Of a stretch of 42,489 nucleotides of DNA, positions 16,520 through 25,000 are shown in pieces. How positions within the stretch are numbered: position 1 is the first letter of the stretch; each line of letters opens with the position of its first letter. The notes under the pieces were generated by a model, which saw nothing but the letters and a program-made list of their open reading frames with translations, was not told the DNA's origin and made no database searches. The stretch is from Jiulongibacter sp. (GTDB taxonomy: Bacteria; Bacteroidota; Bacteroidia; Cytophagales; Spirosomataceae). A program made the translations under genes and the position numbers. Location: contig JAHEBN010000013.1 in the NCBI GenBank assembly GCA_024645245.1, positions 1 to 42,489 on the forward strand, written 5' to 3'.

Positions 16520-17848
16520 ATGAAACCAAAATTATCTTTTTGGCAAATAATCAACATGAATGTTGGCTTTTTTGGTATACAATATAGTTTTGGCCTTCAA
16601 CAAAGTGCAGTTAACCCCATTTACGATATGCTGGGGGCATCGCCAGACCAGATACCTCTACTCAATTTAGCTGGCCCAATGACTGGCTTACTTATTCAGC
16701 CCATTATCGGGGCCATGTCGGATAAAACCTGGTCACCAAGATTTGGCAGAAGGAAACCTTATTTTTTTATTGGAGCTTTGATGTGCAGTATTGCACTTCT
16801 TTTTTATCCACTAAGTAGTTCTCTTTGGATGGCCGCTGGCTTGCTCTGGATTTTAGATATGGGAAATAACACCGCCATGGAACCCTACAGAGCTTTTATA
16901 GCCGACAAACTGGATGCATCTCAACAACCTACCGGTTTTCAAGCCCAAAGCTTTTTTACCGGTTTAGGCCAAACTCTCGTAAACCTCTCCATTTTTATTT
17001 TCCCTATACTTTTTATAGGTACCACAGGCTCTTTACCCACTTGGGTTATGGCTTCTTTTCTGCTAGGCTCGGTATGCTCAATTGGGTCTGTATGGTGGAG
17101 TATGCGTACCACCTCCGAAATTCCACCCACTGAAGAAGAATTAGCCGAAATGAAAGCTAACCCTTTAAGTATTCTTTCCCCATTCAAAGATATTTTTTCA
17201 GCCATTAAAGACATGCCTAAAGTAATGTGGCAATTGGCTTTGGTGTACTTATTCCAATGGTATGCCCTGTTTTGTTATTGGCAAAATTCGTCAAAAAGTA
17301 TTGCTCAATCTGTTTGGAAAACCACTAAATATCAAGACAATCCGGTATATAACGAAGCCGTTGGCTGGACAGGCCTTGTGAATGGTTGGTATAATATCGT
17401 CATGTTTTTGGTAGCTTTTAGTCTCGTTTATTTTGCAAAAAAATATTCGCCCAAAATGGTACATGCCTTTTGCCTTATTTTGGCTGGTTTAGGCTTCCTT
17501 GCATTTCCAATGATAGAAAATAAGTATTTGCTTTTCCCGGCAATTACCGGTTTTGGAATAGGCTGGGCAAGTATGATGGGAATTCCGTATCTGATTGTTG
17601 TGGGGGCAATTCCCAAAGAACGATACGGAGTTTATATGGGGATTATCAATATGATGATCGTTATTCCAATGCTTATTCAAACACTTTCTTTTGGGTATAT
17701 TCTAAAGCATTTTTTAAATAATGATCCAGGCAAAGCAATTTCATTTGCCGGAATACTTTTACTAATTGCTGCATTTGCCACTTTACTTATTAAAACCAAT
17801 AAAAATGTAGAAATAGAAGATGTAATGCCCATATCGGGTGGTCATTAG
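16520..17848 (+). CDS. SLC45-like MFS sugar transporter
   Basis: This 442-residue protein with about 12 membrane helices is of the major facilitator superfamily. It resembles the SLC45 / glycoside-pentoside-hexuronide-like group that moves maltose, sucrose and related glycosides with protons. Visible marks are LIQPIIGAMSDKTWSPRFG with RFGRRKPYF in the loop after helix 2 (about residue 74), MEPYRAFIADKL in the helix 4-5 region, and a second-half counterpart around PKERYGVYMGIINMMIV. It is the second gene of the LacI-controlled unit, 9 bp after the kinase. No glycoside hydrolase or isomerase lies in the unit, so the imported compound is probably phosphorylated directly. Substrate unknown. Confidence 0.85.
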   Translation: MKPKLSFWQIINMNVGFFGIQYSFGLQQSAVNPIYDMLGASPDQIPLLNLAGPMTGLLIQPIIGAMSDKTWSPRFGRRKPYFFIGALMCSIALLFYPLSSSLWMAAGLLWILDMGNNTAMEPYRAFIADKLDASQQPTGFQAQSFFTGLGQTLVNLSIFIFPILFIGTTGSLPTWVMASFLLGSVCSIGSVWWSMRTTSEIPPTEEELAEMKANPLSILSPFKDIFSAIKDMPKVMWQLALVYLFQWYALFCYWQNSSKSIAQSVWKTTKYQDNPVYNEAVGWTGLVNGWYNIVMFLVAFSLVYFAKKYSPKMVHAFCLILAGLGFLAFPMIENKYLLFPAITGFGIGWASMMGIPYLIVVGAIPKERYGVYMGIINMMIVIPMLIQTLSFGYILKHFLNNDPGKAISFAGILLLIAAFATLLIKTNKNVEIEDVMPISGGH

Positions 17849-17890
17849 ATACCAATTTGATAAGTTTATCGCATAACACTGACTGCATTA

Positions 17891-17922
17891 ATTGGCAGCA
17901 TCTTAAATTATTCCTATTTTTG
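17891..17922 (+). promoter_or_regulatory. candidate promoter of the comA-like operon
   Basis: ATTG at 17891-17894, 20 bp, then TATTTTTG at 17915-17922, an exact TAnnTTTG element. This is one mismatch from the Bacteroidota promoter consensus. The comA-like start is about 40 bp further on. Confidence 0.5.
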
Positions 17923-17963
17923 CGACCTGATACCTTAAACAAAAAAGGCACAAAAAAGGATAT

Positions 17964-18788
17964 ATGAATTATAACCTCAATCTGGTACCAGAGCGTACCC
18001 TAAAACCTCGCGAAGCCGGACTTACCATGGTAATGGATAAAGGTCTGAGCGTAAGAGAAATCGAAGATATGCTAAGCACATCAGCCGATTACATTGATAT
18101 TGTAAAGCTGGGCTGGGCTACCTCATATGTTACGCCAAATGTACAGGAAAAGCTAAATGTCTATAAATCAGCCGGTATTCCGGTTTATTTCGGAGGTACT
18201 TTATTTGAAGCATTTGTAGTTCGCGGTCAGTTTGAAGATTACATGCGTGTAATGGATAAATTTGACTTGCAACATGCCGAAGTTTCCGATGGTTCTATCA
18301 CTTTACCTCATGACGAAAAATGCGAATACATAAGCAGATTGGCTAAGCGTTGTAAAGTACTTTCAGAAGTAGGCTCCAAAGATGCTGAAAAGATATTTGC
18401 TCCTTATAAATGGATCGAAATGATGCAGGCGGAACTAAACGCCGGTGCCTGGAAAGTTATTGGAGAAGCTCGTGAAGGTGGAAATATCGGCTTGTATCGC
18501 AGCAGCGGTGAAGTACGTCAGGGTTTGGTTGATGAGATTATTCACGCCATTCCACCCGAAAATATTATCTGGGAGGCTCCTCAAAAAGGCCAACAGGTTT
18601 ATTTCGTGAAATTAGTTGGGCCTAATGTAAATCTCGGCAATATTGCTCCCAATGAACTAATACCGCTGGAAACTATTCGTCTTGGCCTAAGAGGCGATAC
18701 TTTTGCCACATTTTTGCCTGATGAAATCAAGAAAAAATACAAATTAGGGAAATATTATCAAGACGATAGAATCCGTCAGGATGATTGA
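17964..18788 (+). CDS. comA: phosphosulfolactate synthase, ComA family
   Basis: This is a 274-residue TIM-barrel protein of the ComA family, whose characterised members add sulfite to phosphoenolpyruvate to give (2R)-phospho-3-sulfolactate, the first step of coenzyme M synthesis in archaea and of sulfolactate formation in Bacillus spores. Family-type segments are KPREAGLTMVMDKGLS, ADYIDIVKLGWATSYV, VYFGGTLFE, the HAEVSDGSITLP core (about residues 108-119), VIGEAREGGNIGLY and WEAPQKGQQVYFV. The length is typical. In Bacteroidota a route from sulfolactate toward cysteate and sulfonolipids is conceivable, but no other enzyme of that route is in the window. It overlaps the DedA gene by 8 bp. Confidence 0.88.
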   Translation: MNYNLNLVPERTLKPREAGLTMVMDKGLSVREIEDMLSTSADYIDIVKLGWATSYVTPNVQEKLNVYKSAGIPVYFGGTLFEAFVVRGQFEDYMRVMDKFDLQHAEVSDGSITLPHDEKCEYISRLAKRCKVLSEVGSKDAEKIFAPYKWIEMMQAELNAGAWKVIGEAREGGNIGLYRSSGEVRQGLVDEIIHAIPPENIIWEAPQKGQQVYFVKLVGPNVNLGNIAPNELIPLETIRLGLRGDTFATFLPDEIKKKYKLGKYYQDDRIRQDD

Positions 18789-19470
18789 TCTAAAATCATT
18801 TTTTGGCCAAAAAAAACCTCTTATCTTGGAAATAATACACTTCATTCTCGACTTTCTCAGAGACCCTCTGACCACATTACAAGGATTTCTGGAAAATTAC
18901 GATACGCTTACATACGCGATATTATTCGCCATTATTTTTATAGAAACCGGCCTAATTGTAATGCCACTTCTACCAGGCGATTCCCTTCTATTTGCAACAG
19001 GATTATTAGCTTCCACCACCGGCAAACTTGATGTAAGTGTGGTAATACCTTTACTTATACTTGCGGCATTACTTGGTGATAATGTTAACTACTTTGTCGG
19101 AAATCGATTCAGTAGTTTTATTAAATCCCGTGAAAAAATACTTTTCCTGAAAAGAGAATACATTACACGTACAGAAGCTTTTTACGATAAACACGGTGGA
19201 AAAGCGGTAATTCTCGCTCGGTTTATGCCGATAATACGTACAATTGCTCCTTTTGTAGCCGGGGCCGGCAGCATGAAATACCCCCGATACATATTATTTT
19301 GCTTTATAGGAGCGGTGTTGTGGGTGACCTCCATAACACTTCTTGGGTATTTCCTCGGTGATAATGAATTCATTAAAGCCAATTTTGAAAAAGTGGTTTT
19401 AGGCATTGTTTTCGTATCCGTATTACCCATGATCTGGGGCTTTATAAAAGTCAAATTTTTCAATAACTAA
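18781..19470 (+). CDS. DedA-family membrane protein
   Basis: This is a 229-residue polytopic inner-membrane protein of the DedA/SNARE-associated family. Members are linked to undecaprenyl-phosphate or phospholipid flipping and to proton-dependent envelope homeostasis. Conserved segments seen are FIETGLIVMPLLPGDSLLFA (about residues 57-76), the re-entrant-loop acidic/proline region, LGDNVNYFVGNRF, and the arginine-rich motif RFMPIIRTIAPFVAGAGSM (about 141-159) with the following helix. The start overlaps the stop of the comA-like gene by 8 bp (ATGATTGA), implying translational coupling. aroE follows after 32 bp. Confidence 0.93.
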   Translation: MIDLKSFFGQKKPLILEIIHFILDFLRDPLTTLQGFLENYDTLTYAILFAIIFIETGLIVMPLLPGDSLLFATGLLASTTGKLDVSVVIPLLILAALLGDNVNYFVGNRFSSFIKSREKILFLKREYITRTEAFYDKHGGKAVILARFMPIIRTIAPFVAGAGSMKYPRYILFCFIGAVLWVTSITLLGYFLGDNEFIKANFEKVVLGIVFVSVLPMIWGFIKVKFFNN

Positions 19471-19502
19471 GCTCATAAAGGAAACAATTAATTTTTCAAA
19501 CT

Positions 19503-20243
19503 ATGAAAATATATGGCTTAATCGGTTACCCATTGGGTCATTCCTTTTCTAAAAAATACTTTAGTGAAAAATTTCAGGAAATGGGTTTAGAAAAAACACA
19601 TCGCTATGATTTGTTTGAAATGCCCGATCCATCTATATTTCCAAAGCTTTTTCTAGATAATCCAGATCTGTGCGGGGTAAATGTTACAATTCCTCATAAA
19701 CAAAGCTTTTTCTCTTATTTGGATGGCCTCGACCAATCTGCCGAAAGAGTGGGTGCTGTAAATGTGATAAAAAAAACTACTGGGAATAAACTTATTGGTT
19801 ACAATTCCGATTATTACGGATTCAAAAAATCCTTTGAAGAATTTACAGGTGCTGTTGTTTTTTCTAAAAAAGCTCTGATTTTAGGCTATGGCGGTGCTGC
19901 CAAAGCAATTGTGGCAGCATTGCAAGATTTAGATTTCAAAATACAGTTGGTAAGTCGAACCAAATCTGATATAGCGATTAATTACGAAGAGGCAAAAATA
20001 GTAATACCCAATTATCCGGTAATAATAAATTGTTCTCCTGTAGGTACTTATCCAAATACAAACCAATGTCCTGATATCAATTACGATGCTTTAAATCATA
20101 GCCATTTTTTGTACGATTTGATTTATAACCCTGCGGAGACATTATTTTTGAAAAAAGGAAAAGATAAAGGGGCCAAAACCAAAAACGGCTATGATATGTT
20201 AGTTAATCAGGCAGAAAAGTCCTGGGAAATCTGGAATAATTAA
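19503..20243 (+). CDS. aroE: shikimate dehydrogenase
   Basis: This 246-residue NADPH-dependent enzyme reduces 3-dehydroshikimate to shikimate in the aromatic amino-acid pathway. The substrate domain has GYPLGHSFSKKYF (residues 8-20) and GVNVTIPHK with the catalytic lysine at K66; YNSDYYGF supplies the aspartate (D103). The nucleotide-binding turn is LGYGGAAKA (about 127-135). PVIINCSPVGTYPN and YDLIYNPAETLFL match the later conserved segments, and GYDMLVNQAEKSWEIW is the closing helix. It is a little shorter than the enteric enzyme, as is common in Bacteroidota. Part of a same-strand run; the next gene starts 9 bp later. Confidence 0.95.
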   Translation: MKIYGLIGYPLGHSFSKKYFSEKFQEMGLEKTHRYDLFEMPDPSIFPKLFLDNPDLCGVNVTIPHKQSFFSYLDGLDQSAERVGAVNVIKKTTGNKLIGYNSDYYGFKKSFEEFTGAVVFSKKALILGYGGAAKAIVAALQDLDFKIQLVSRTKSDIAINYEEAKIVIPNYPVIINCSPVGTYPNTNQCPDINYDALNHSHFLYDLIYNPAETLFLKKGKDKGAKTKNGYDMLVNQAEKSWEIWNN

Positions 20244-20252
20244 AATAATAAA

Positions 20253-20558
20253 ATGAAATACCAAAAACACGTATTTATTTGTACAAATGATAAAGAAGCT
20301 CCAAAAAAATGTTGTGGAAGTGAAAAAGGAATGGAGTTGGTTAATGCATTTAAAAAAAGTCTGACAGAAAAAGGGCTTGAAAAACAAATAAGAGCTCAAC
20401 GCTCGGGATGTCTGGATACCTGTGCTTTTGGCCCTTCAGTTGTCGTTTATCCTGAAGGTATATTTTACGGCAAAGTAACTCCACAGGATGTGGAAGAAAT
20501 TGTGCAAGAACACCTGATTGGTGATAAGCCAGTTGAAAGACTAAAACTTGATTTTTGA
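20253..20558 (+). CDS. thioredoxin-like [2Fe-2S] ferredoxin
   Basis: This 101-residue protein belongs to the thioredoxin-fold [2Fe-2S] ferredoxins (the family that also includes the NuoE C-terminal domain). Four cluster cysteines are in place: C10 in VFICTND, C20 or C21 in KKCCGS, and C53 and C57 in RSGCLDTCAFGPSVVVYP. The tail GIFYGKVTPQDVEEIVQEHL completes the fold. It probably carries electrons or holds a cluster for an unidentified partner; no dedicated reductase is adjacent. Its stop overlaps the TTG start of the next gene (TTGA), which suggests coupled translation. Confidence 0.92.
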   Translation: MKYQKHVFICTNDKEAPKKCCGSEKGMELVNAFKKSLTEKGLEKQIRAQRSGCLDTCAFGPSVVVYPEGIFYGKVTPQDVEEIVQEHLIGDKPVERLKLDF

Positions 20559-21241
20559 AACAGCTTTTTTTCGATTTGGATCACACCCTTTGGGATTTCG
20601 AACAAAATGCCTTCGATTGCATTGTCGAAATTTTCGATTTACTCAATTTGCACCAAAAAGGTATCAATCCAGTTGAATTCTACTTGGCTTTTTCTGTTAT
20701 CAACCGCAATCTTTGGCATGAATTAGAACAAAATCTGATAAGCCACGAGAAAATACGTAATGAGCGTTTTAAACTTTCTTTTGCCCAAACCGGCTTAGAA
20801 ATTTCAAGCGAACAATCCATAAAATGCAATCAGCTTTTTCTGGATTTATTACCTTCTAAGAAAAAGCTTATTGATGGTTGTTACCAAATTCTGGAAAACT
20901 TAAGTGCTACTTACCGGCTTCATATCATAAGTAATGGATATCTGGATATTCAAAACGCCAAACTTGAGGCAGGCGGAATACTCCATTTTTTCGACAAAAT
21001 CATAACTAATGATACCGCCGGGATGAGAAAACCCGACCCTGGAATATTCCGGTATGCACTTAATCTTACTGATTGCTTACCTCAAAATGGCATTATGATA
21101 GGCGATAGCTATCATGCAGATATACTTGGTGCCCATGGTGCAGGTATGCAGGCTATACATTTCAGTCACGAACCGGCTATTGAAACCATACCAAACTATT
21201 TACACATTAATCGTTTAACCGATATAAAAAAACATTTATGA
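20555..21241 (+). CDS. YjjG-type HAD pyrimidine nucleotidase
   Basis: This is a 228-residue HAD-superfamily phosphatase of the YjjG/YfnB type, which dephosphorylates non-canonical pyrimidine nucleotides. Motif I is FFDLDHTLWD with D7 and D9, motif II is HIISNGY, and motifs III/IV are RKPDPGIFRYAL and MIGDSYHADILGAHGAGMQ. A helical cap of about 90 residues follows motif I. The only reasonable start is TTG, since the nucleophile motif begins six residues in and no ATG precedes it in frame. It shares 4 bp with the upstream ferredoxin gene and 4 bp (ATGA) with prmA. Confidence 0.9.
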   Translation: MKQLFFDLDHTLWDFEQNAFDCIVEIFDLLNLHQKGINPVEFYLAFSVINRNLWHELEQNLISHEKIRNERFKLSFAQTGLEISSEQSIKCNQLFLDLLPSKKKLIDGCYQILENLSATYRLHIISNGYLDIQNAKLEAGGILHFFDKIITNDTAGMRKPDPGIFRYALNLTDCLPQNGIMIGDSYHADILGAHGAGMQAIHFSHEPAIETIPNYLHINRLTDIKKHL

Positions 21242-22068
21242 ATTACTACGAAGCAAATATTGAAGTTGAAGAAGATTATGCCGAAATATTGATTGCAGAA
21301 TTAGCTGAAATTGGCTTCGATAGTTTTCTGGAAACAGATAACGGGATTCTGGCATATATCGAAGAAAGCCTTTTTAATGATGCTATTTTTAAACAACTAA
21401 TGGAAAAATATGCCAATAAAACCACTCTTTTTTACCAGTTAAAACAAATACCAAAAGAAAACTGGAATGAAGAATGGGAAAAAAACTTTCAACCGATAGA
21501 AATTGGAGATCGTATTTTGGTACGAGCTGATTTCCACCTGAGCCAACCTGACTTTGAGCATGAAATCATTATCACTCCCAAAATGTCTTTCGGTACTGGT
21601 CATCACGAAACTACTTCGCAAGTGATGCAATTACAACTGGGTATTGATCATAAAAATAAATCAGTGCTGGATGTTGGTACCGGAACAGGTATTCTGGCTA
21701 TACTGGCTGAAAAACTAGGGGCATCATACATACGTGCATTTGATATTGACGAATGGTCGGTTGAAAATACAATTGAAAATACGGCCCTCAATTTTTGTGA
21801 AAACATAAGCGTTGAGCAGGGTACAATTAATGAGGAAGAAATAAAAATTTATGATATAGTACTAGCCAATATCAATCGGAATATACTTTTGACTGAAATT
21901 CCTACCTATTCCAAATTTTTAAAAACAGAAGGAGTTTTAGTAATCAGTGGTTTTTATGAAAAGGATATTGCTGATATTGAAGCTGTTGCCATTACACACA
22001 ATTTGAAAAAAATCAGACAAAGTAGCAAGATGGAATGGGCCGCTGTCGTTTTTAGTAAAATCGATTAA
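21238..22068 (+). CDS. prmA: ribosomal protein L11 methyltransferase
   Basis: This 276-residue S-adenosylmethionine-dependent methyltransferase modifies ribosomal protein L11. The N-terminal L11-recognition domain starts MNYYEANIEVEEDYAEILIA. The catalytic domain has the family signature PKMSFGTGHHETT (about residues 115-127), motif I VLDVGTGTGILAILAEKLGA (about 142-161) and motif IV IVLANINRNILL. The last residues (KIRQSSKMEWAAVVF) match the usual PrmA ending. It is 4-bp coupled to the preceding nucleotidase gene, and the giant exported protein starts 12 bp downstream. Confidence 0.95.
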   Translation: MNYYEANIEVEEDYAEILIAELAEIGFDSFLETDNGILAYIEESLFNDAIFKQLMEKYANKTTLFYQLKQIPKENWNEEWEKNFQPIEIGDRILVRADFHLSQPDFEHEIIITPKMSFGTGHHETTSQVMQLQLGIDHKNKSVLDVGTGTGILAILAEKLGASYIRAFDIDEWSVENTIENTALNFCENISVEQGTINEEEIKIYDIVLANINRNILLTEIPTYSKFLKTEGVLVISGFYEKDIADIEAVAITHNLKKIRQSSKMEWAAVVFSKID

Positions 22069-22080
22069 TCATATCGAAAA

Positions 22081-25000
22081 ATGTCTAAAAAGAAATTCTT
22101 GAAAAACATAATTTTTGTATTTCTATTAACTCTCATTACTTCGTCAGTTTCTGCTCAGATAATACGCCTATCTGGTGAAAAAAATCAATTCATCGATGAT
22201 TTGGAAATAGTAATGTCGGATGGCAAAAATAGCCTTTCAATTGCCCAATTCGGCACTTTCAAAGACATTTATAATAATAGCTTTTCCGACGAAAATATAA
22301 AGGCATTTATATCACTTGCTCAGAAAATGTCAGGAAGAGGTCATAAAATAGGTGAATATTACAAGCTACTCGTTTTAATCAATACAATTCAGACAAAAGG
22401 AGTAAATCAGGATGAGCTAAATGTAATTATCATCGGGCTCGAATCAATTATAAATGAACAAACCCTCGGAAACAGCATTGCAATAATTGAACAATTAACC
22501 GACCTATTTAATTATAATCGCCTTTATGTCAGCAAATTCAATAAACTTTACATTACTAAAGGTGCATTTTCCTTTTCTTATTTAAAATCAAAAAAAGATT
22601 ATTTTGATTCCCCAATAATTAATAAGATTGAATCAAAGCAAAAAGAAGAAGATTTCGGACTTTTTGATGACTGGGGAGTAGAAGAAAATCAAGCTTCAAA
22701 TGAAGATCCTTGGGACAATCCTAATCTGGAAATAAAACCGGATAATTATGAATATCTGATTAATTTACCCAAAATTGGTGGGTTAATAATTAATTTGGAG
22801 AGTGTGAATCTGGCTATTGTTACACCTGTTGATTCCATGATAATCGAGGGTACCTCCGGAGCTGTGGATCTTATTCAGAAAATTTTTGTAGGAGAAAAAG
22901 GGCAATTGGACTGGCAAAATGTTTTTATTCCAAATGCAGTAGCTTACCTGGATAAATATAGTTTTAAAATAAGTAATCCTGGTTTTAAGGCAGAAAATGC
23001 CCTTTTTACTTATGACCCTTATGTAAAAGACAGCATACGTGGAATTCTTGAATATATTGGTGGCAAAGGAAGTAAAACCCAACTAAGCAGCTACCCAAGA
23101 TTTAAATCATATAGAAGTGAAGCAAATTTTAACATTCCGGAATATGAAGTTGAATTAAAAGGTGGAATTTCACTTGTAGGAAACAGAATTTTTACCGCTT
23201 CAGTCTTGGGTAATATTAACACCCTTTGGGTTAACCGGGGTAAAAATAATGCCTTTAAAGCGGAAGGGAAAAGGTTTGAAATAACTGACTCATTAATAAC
23301 CTCCAATCAGGCAAGTTTTACTACCTATATTCAAAAAGACTCCATATCTCATCCGGCCGTAAAAGTAAAATACCAGTTTAAAAACAAACAGCTAAATCTC
23401 AATAAGGTAGATCGCGGCGGTTTCAGAACAGCAACTTATTCCGATACTTTCCATGAAATGGATATCCGCTGTGATGCTCTTGCATGGAATCTAAACGAGG
23501 GTAGTATGGATTTCCACATAGTGGCTGGAAAAGACGAAGTACCGGCTGTATTTGAATCATTTAATTATTATAACCCTGCACGACTCAGAAACTTAAGTGA
23601 TGTTGCCGGATATAATCCGCTGATTTTTGCTGGTAATTATATTTACCGAAAAAGAAAAAATGAGTTTTCACTGGATGAAATAATTCCAATAATTCGCAAA
23701 GATCCCAATATAGTTCGCAATGGGGTGATCATAGCCACACAAATGGGATTTTTTGATTACAATCCTCATACTGATAAATATGCTTTAAGCCGGAAAGGAC
23801 TCCATTATTTTGAGTCGGCAACAGGTAGAAAAGATTACGATGATCTGGTATTGTCATCCATTTCAAAGGGAAACAATAATAATGCTACAATTGATAGGGA
23901 ATCCAGTGCTCTGGATATTCAGGGAGCTCAGGAGTTTAAGCTTTCAGATTCCTTAGGAATTCGCTTTTTGCCAAAAGATCAATCAATGAAATTGGATGGA
24001 AGCAAGAAATTTAGGTTTACAGGTCAGATCATTGTGAAAAACTACCGTTTTGTGGGTGAATTTGAAGTTGACTATGACAAGTTTCTTGTTAACCTCGAAA
24101 AAATAGACTCCATTAGTTTCATTCCAATAGATATATACAAGAAAGGAGGTCGATTAGAGATTGGCGGTTATATGAAATATAAAGGCAAAGGTGTGCTTTA
24201 TCTTAATAGTCCAAATAACAAATCAGGCAGAAAAAAACTTGCCGAATATCCCAAATTGGAATTACCCGAAGGTGCGGAGGTTACATTCAATAACCCGGAA
24301 AGAGGCAAATTTGGCTATCAGGAAAAAGTACACTTTACGATACCAAAAATCATACAAGACTCGCTTAATGAGGTAAATATGGCCTATCCGGGAGTTTTTT
24401 ATTCTGCTGGTATTTTTAAGCCAATTAGTGAAATACTTACTGTTTTACCCGATACATCCATCGGTTTTATTCATGCCCCTAAAGGTCCGTACGAATTATA
24501 TGGCCAAAGTAGCATAATTAAGTTTAGAGAACCCTTAAAAATGACTAAACGTGGTTTAATAAGTAAAGGTGAATTGATGCACCTGTCAGCATCTTTAAAC
24601 TTTGAAGAAGTATATTTTAATACAGATCAGCTCAATGGAAAAGGCTCAACAGGAAAAATAATTGAAACATTTCAAACAAATAAAACCTATTTCCCCCAGG
24701 TAAGTATTTCAAATTTTACTGCCAATTGGAATCCAAAGGCGGATAGTTTACTAATTAAATCTAAAGAAGATTACGACTTCTACAAAGGATCTACCCAGTT
24801 ACAAGGCGAGTTACTAGTAAGAGAATCAGGACTTTATGGACTTGGATTATTAAAAAGACAAGATTCTGAGACTAAATCCAATGGAATCAAATTTAATCAG
24901 GACGGTTTCATCGCTAATAAATCCGATTTTATTATAAAGTCGGTTGATTTAAACAGTAAACCTGTATTGGCAGGAACCAAAGTTGACGTAAATTTTGACG

